The notes beneath the pieces are model-generated. The model did not search any database and was not told the DNA's origin. It saw nothing but the letters and a program-made list of their open reading frames with translations. Positions 7,366 to 10,051 of a DNA stretch of 10,051 nt are shown in pieces. A program made the position numbers and the translations under genes. The DNA is taken from positions 1-10,051 of the forward strand of contig SEDG01000108.1 of the NCBI GenBank assembly GCA_004295885.1, in the 5' to 3' direction. Source of the DNA: Pedobacter sp. GTDB lineage: Bacteria > Bacteroidota > Bacteroidia > Sphingobacteriales > Sphingobacteriaceae. Position 1 is the stretch's first letter. Each line of letters opens with the position of its first letter.

Positions 7366-7473
7366 CGTCATTGCGAACTGAAGCATAGGGCATTGAGCTA
7401 TGGGGTGAAGCAATCTTTTATGAGGGGTTTTTGGACATGAAAGATTGCTTCGTTGTTCCTCCTCGCAAAGACG
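7366..7473. repeat. REP-like hairpin unit 1 (complete, short loop)
   Basis: Outer arms CGTCATTGCGA (7366-7376) and TCGCAAAGACG (7463-7473) pair with one mismatch. Inner arms GAAGCAATCTTT (7407-7418) and AAAGATTGCTTC (7440-7451) pair perfectly over 12 bp around a 21-nt loop ending in ATG. The internal segments are unequal, 30 nt on the left and 11 nt on the right; the left one has its own small stem, CATAG with CTATG. It begins 27 bp after the GGT stop and resembles the GTCATTGCGA...GAAGCAATC repeats I recall as common in Bacteroidota. Confidence 0.85.
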
Positions 7474-7487
7474 AACCTATTATGATT

Positions 7488-7594
7488 CGTCATTGCTAAC
7501 TGAAGCATAGGGCATTGAACGATGAGGTGAAGCAATCTTTGTGAGAGGCTTCTTTGCATGAAAGATTGCTTCGTCGTTCCTCCTCGCAAAGACG
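7488..7594. repeat. REP-like hairpin unit 2 (complete, short loop)
   Basis: This has the same architecture as unit 1: outer arms 7488-7498 (CGTCATTGCTA, one change) and 7584-7594; inner arms 7529-7540 and 7561-7572, perfect 12 bp; loop of 20 nt beginning GTGAGAGG and ending ATG. It starts 122 bp after unit 1, and a 14-nt spacer (AACCTATTATGATT) separates it from unit 1. Confidence 0.85.
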
Positions 7595-7664
7595 AACCTA
7601 TTATGATTGGTCATTGCGAACTGAAGCATAGGACATTGAGCTATGGGGTGAAGCAATCTTTGTG

Positions 7665-7683
7665 AAAGGAAAACCTTTTTTTT
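7665..7683 (+). terminator. Possible weak terminator before the nuclease gene
   Basis: AAAGG pairs with CCTTT around an AAAA loop and is followed by a T-run (7676-7683 are all T). The 5-bp stem is short. It would reduce read-through from GGT into the nuclease gene 13 bp downstream. Confidence 0.35.
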
Positions 7684-7695
7684 AAATAATCTTGT

Positions 7696-8013
7696 ATGGA
7701 AAGAGGAGGTACCGTTTATATCCTTACTAATTTTACTCATACAACACTTTATGTAGGTGTGACTTCTGATTTATTGTTTAGGATGATTGAGCATAGAGAA
7801 AAATTTTATGGAGGGTCATTTTCAGCAAGGTTCAATCTTAATAAATTGGTTTACTATAATTCTTTTTTAACAATTGAAGAAGCTATTGGTGAAGAGAAAA
7901 GGATAAAAGGTGGGAGTAGAATTAAGAAAATTAAATTAATACAGAGCATAAACCCTGAAAGGAAAGATTTATGGGAAGAAGTAAGAATGGTGATTCAAAG
8001 CGAGTTGCCATAG
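7696..8013 (+). CDS. Small GIY-YIG endonuclease, repeat-associated
   Basis: This 105-residue protein is essentially one GIY-YIG nuclease domain of the small UPF0213/YhbQ-like type, with no added DNA-binding domain. The GIY element is TVYIL (Y8), the YIG element is LYVGVTSDL (Y19, G21), followed by R29 and H33 in RMIEHRE. The metal-binding Glu is most likely E67 in GEEKRIKGGSR. The ending NPERKDLWEE is typical of this group. GIY-YIG enzymes make DNA nicks or breaks with a metal ion; the target here is unknown. The gene fills the loop of a hairpin repeat whose arms lie at 7609-7661 and 8018-8051, and nothing else fits between them. ATG at 7696 keeps the canonical MERGGTVYIL start; no Shine-Dalgarno lies at the usual spacing before it. 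All key residues are present, so it is probably active. Confidence 0.9.
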   Translation: MERGGTVYILTNFTHTTLYVGVTSDLLFRMIEHREKFYGGSFSARFNLNKLVYYNSFLTIEEAIGEEKRIKGGSRIKKIKLIQSINPERKDLWEEVRMVIQSELP

Positions 8014-8066
8014 TATGAAAGATTGCTTCGTAGTTCCTCCTCGCAAAGACGAGCGTCAGTTGAAGT

Positions 8067-8140
8067 CGTCATTGCGAACTGAAGCAAGGGCAAAGTACTG
8101 GAGTGAGCAATCTTTTATGAGGGGCCGTTTGCCAGAAAGA
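8067..8140. repeat. REP-like unit 4, right arm missing
   Basis: The left outer arm CGTCATTGCGA (8067-8077) and inner arm GAGCAATCTTTT (8105-8116, one base shorter than the others) are followed by a loop starting TATGAGGGG as in unit 1. The right arm begins (AAAGA, 8136-8140) and then diverges into unrelated sequence. It cannot form the full hairpin. It lies 15 bp after unit 3, with a spacer unlike those between units 1-2 and 2-3. The remainder up to 8323 holds only the candidate promoter of the next gene. Confidence 0.75.
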
Positions 8141-8261
8141 CCTTTTTCCTGTCTGTTAGTTTCTCCACCGAACCAAATTTATTTGAACCATATAGGCACA
8201 TAGAAAAAATATGTTCTTCAACCTATTTTCCTAAGGTGTTAAAACCCTAAAACAAGTAACC

Positions 8262-8291
8262 TTTATTTTGCATTCACCTAATGTATTTTTG
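8262..8291 (+). promoter_or_regulatory. Candidate promoter for the DUF885 gene
   Basis: TATTTTTG (8284-8291) matches the TAnnTTTG -7 consensus. TTTA at 8262-8265, 18 nt upstream, is a poor match to the -33 TTTG element. The start would be near 8298, leaving a short leader before the ATG at 8324. Confidence 0.4.
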
Positions 8292-8323
8292 ATTAAATTC
8301 ATCAAAAAATATAATCATCCGCA

Positions 8324-10051
8324 ATGCGCAAACTTATCCTGTCATTTTTCTTAATCATTCAACTGGCTCAACTTTCTTGTGCCCAAAATAACAGTTCCAT
8401 AGGCTCTAGTGGCGATGCAAGTATAATAAGTGCTTTAATCAATCAGTATCAGTCTGATGAAAATATGCTTGCTCGTAAGTATACGTTAAAGCGTTCTGAA
8501 GAATATTTGCAGCGAATGGATAAGTTTTACAGCACTTGGTTAGCCAAATTAAAGGCACTGCCTTTCGATAAGTTAAATGTTAATGAGCGAGTTGATTACA
8601 CACTGCTGAAACGAGACATTAATGTAGACGCAAGAGCATTGCAGCAAGCAAATGAAGAGTTCAAAAATACAAAGTTCAGTATTCCTTTTGCGAAGGCAAT
8701 TACAGATTTTGAGCAAAAAAGACGAGTTGGGAAACAGCAAGATGGTAAAACTACAGCAGAAATCTTCGACAAGCTAAAAGATGAAATTAATCAAGCTATT
8801 AAAGATGTAAACGATAAGAAGATAATACTAACGCCGCTACAAGCCAGCTGGGCACAAGCTACAGTGAACCAATATCTGGAGGTCTTTACAGAAGCATATA
8901 AATTTTATGATGGTTACGATCCTCAATTTACCAAGGCGACAAAAAGCATTTACCCTGATGTTTTAAGCGCATTAAGAAACTACGCAACTGAATTAGGAAA
9001 AACGGCGAAACTATCAATAGCTAAAGATGATGGCAGTGGAATCTTAGGAAATCCGATAGGAAGGCCTGCTTTTTTAGACTTGCTAAAAGATGAAATGATT
9101 GCCTATACGCCAGAGCAAATTGAAGCAATTGCAATGAGGGAATTTGCGTGGTGTGATGCCGAAATGATTAAAGCATCAACAGCAATGGGTTTTGGCAAAG
9201 ATTGGAAAAAAGCTTTAGAGAAGGTTAAAACAGATTATCCTGCATTGGGCAAACAGCCAGAATTGGTTTATGAATTGGCAAATGAAGCCATTAATTTTGT
9301 GGAGCAAAACAAGTTAATCACGGTTCCCGAATTAGCAAAAGAGGGTTGGAGAATGAGGATGCTCACACCAAAGGAGCAACAATTTGCGCCATTCTTTTTA
9401 GGCGGAGAATCTGTATTGATTGCCTATCCCACAGAAGACATGACAGAAGATGCCAAGATGATGACGTTAAGAGGGAACAATCGCCATTTTTCTAGAGCAG
9501 TTGTTTTCCACGAATTAATACCAGGTCATAATTTGCAATATTTCATGCAAAGCAGATATAAACCATATCGCCGAGGTTTCGGTACGCCTTTCTGGACTGA
9601 AGGCTGGTCGCTATATTGGGAAATGTTATTGTGGGATAAAAACTTCGCCAAAACACCAGAAGATAAAATAGGAATGTTGTTCTGGAGAATGCACAGATGT
9701 GCCAGAATTATCTTTTCTATGAATTACCATTTAGGTAAATGGACGCCAAAACAATGCATAGACTTTTTGGTAGAACGTGTTGGTTTTGAAAGGGCGAATG
9801 CAGAAGCAGAAGTTCGACGCTCTTTTACTGGGGGTTACGGTCCACTTTATCAAATTGGTTATATGTTAGGTGGCCTAGAATTTAGAGCATTACATAAAGA
9901 ATTGGTAACAAACGGTAAAATGAGTAACATTCAATTTCACGATAAAATTTTAAAGGAGAACAGTATGCCAGTAGAGATGGTTAGGGCGATTTTAACTAAT
10001 CAACTATTGCCAGCAAACTTTACCACAAAGTGGAAATTTGCGGGAGAAAAC
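8324..10051 (+). CDS. Secreted DUF885-family putative metallopeptidase (3' end outside the window)
   Basis: The open frame runs 576 codons to the window edge with no stop, so the C-terminus is cut, probably by little since DUF885 proteins are usually about 580-620 residues. The N-terminus MRKLILSFFLIIQLAQLSCAQ is a signal sequence. Cleavage after SCA (residue 20) fits signal peptidase I; Cys19 could instead be a lipid-anchor site, but the residues before it make a poor lipobox. The DUF885 signature HELIPGHNLQ has putative zinc ligands H396, E397 and H402, and TEGWSLYWE supplies a likely third ligand, E426. The family is related to M3/M32-type zinc peptidases and is thought to cleave peptides, but few members are characterised. 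It has its own candidate promoter, 310 bp after the nuclease gene. The family is clear; the substrate is unknown. Confidence 0.88.
   Translation, partial: MRKLILSFFLIIQLAQLSCAQNNSSIGSSGDASIISALINQYQSDENMLARKYTLKRSEEYLQRMDKFYSTWLAKLKALPFDKLNVNERVDYTLLKRDINVDARALQQANEEFKNTKFSIPFAKAITDFEQKRRVGKQQDGKTTAEIFDKLKDEINQAIKDVNDKKIILTPLQASWAQATVNQYLEVFTEAYKFYDGYDPQFTKATKSIYPDVLSALRNYATELGKTAKLSIAKDDGSGILGNPIGRPAFLDLLKDEMIAYTPEQIEAIAMREFAWCDAEMIKASTAMGFGKDWKKALEKVKTDYPALGKQPELVYELANEAINFVEQNKLITVPELAKEGWRMRMLTPKEQQFAPFFLGGESVLIAYPTEDMTEDAKMMTLRGNNRHFSRAVVFHELIPGHNLQYFMQSRYKPYRRGFGTPFWTEGWSLYWEMLLWDKNFAKTPEDKIGMLFWRMHRCARIIFSMNYHLGKWTPKQCIDFLVERVGFERANAEAEVRRSFTGGYGPLYQIGYMLGGLEFRALHKELVTNGKMSNIQFHDKILKENSMPVEMVRAILTNQLLPANFTTKWKFAGEN

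Larger units (their letters stand above)
7609..8051. mobile_element. REP-like unit 3: hairpin arms enclosing a GIY-YIG nuclease gene
   Basis: The left arm (outer 7609-7619, inner GAAGCAATCTTT 7650-7661) matches units 1 and 2 and follows the same 14-nt spacer. The matching right arm (inner AAAGATTGCTTC 8018-8029, outer TCGCAAAGACG 8041-8051) appears only after the nuclease gene. The loop, 20-21 nt elsewhere, is here 356 nt, but keeps the same edges: GTGAAAGG on the left and ATG on the right. The gene therefore sits exactly where the short loop is. The straightforward reading is a putative autonomous element, with units 1 and 2 as internal-deletion derivatives. Mobility is inferred, not seen. 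Confidence 0.7.

Noticed and set aside
7366..7663. CRISPR array
   Set aside because: The repeats are long (about 107 bp) internally paired hairpins, and the two spacers are identical 14-nt sequences, not unique spacers of about 30 nt. There are no cas genes.
7207..7740. Three minus-strand open frames across the repeat array
   Set aside because: They share repeated peptide segments only because they translate the hairpin units in reverse; they also overlap the GGT and nuclease coding ends.
8015..8203. Open frame of 62 codons downstream of the nuclease gene
   Set aside because: It reads through the right arm of unit 3 and the left arm of unit 4. The peptide (CFVVPPRKDE...) is translated repeat DNA and has no protein family features.

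Overview
The window looks like chromosomal DNA of a Bacteroidota bacterium, most likely Sphingobacteriaceae (Pedobacter-like). The grounds are low GC, few Shine-Dalgarno sequences, upstream boxes resembling the Bacteroidota TAnnTTTG -7 element, secreted proteins ending their signal in ...SAQ or ...CAQ, and interspersed repeats of a type I associate with this group. The genus is inferred from memory of these features, not from a search. All recognised genes lie on the plus strand.

Layout: 1-543 is the C-terminal half of an MFS transporter. 670-1044 is a stand-alone response-regulator receiver domain with its own terminator. 1045-1348 is non-coding and holds a degenerate interspersed inverted repeat and a run of 7-bp tandem repeats. 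1349-1933 is a pentapeptide-repeat protein. 1980-3283 is a secreted subtilisin-family (S8) protease gene broken by an internal deletion and frameshift that removed the catalytic histidine; it ends at a clear terminator. 3284-3872 is a 589-bp non-coding stretch with four 11-bp tandem repeats, a hairpin cluster, and a good candidate promoter with a perfect 9-bp inverted repeat around its expected start site. 3873-5648 (long-chain acyl-CoA synthetase) and 5620-7338 (lipoprotein gamma-glutamyltranspeptidase) overlap by 29 bp and are probably co-transcribed. 8324 to the window end is a secreted DUF885-type putative metallopeptidase, cut off by the window edge.

The most interesting part is 7366-8140. 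Two compact hairpin units of about 107 bp are followed by a third unit whose two arms are the same, but whose loop of about 20 nt is replaced by 356 nt carrying a complete GIY-YIG endonuclease gene. A fourth unit has its right arm missing. This looks like an autonomous element (arms plus nuclease) beside non-autonomous copies (arms only). By analogy with REP sequences and their RAYT transposases, the nuclease may move or maintain the repeats; that function is inference.

The housekeeping-type genes here do not form one pathway. Lipid activation (acyl-CoA synthetase), glutathione or gamma-glutamyl peptide breakdown (GGT), and secreted peptidases (S8 remnant, DUF885) fit a heterotroph that scavenges peptides and lipids.
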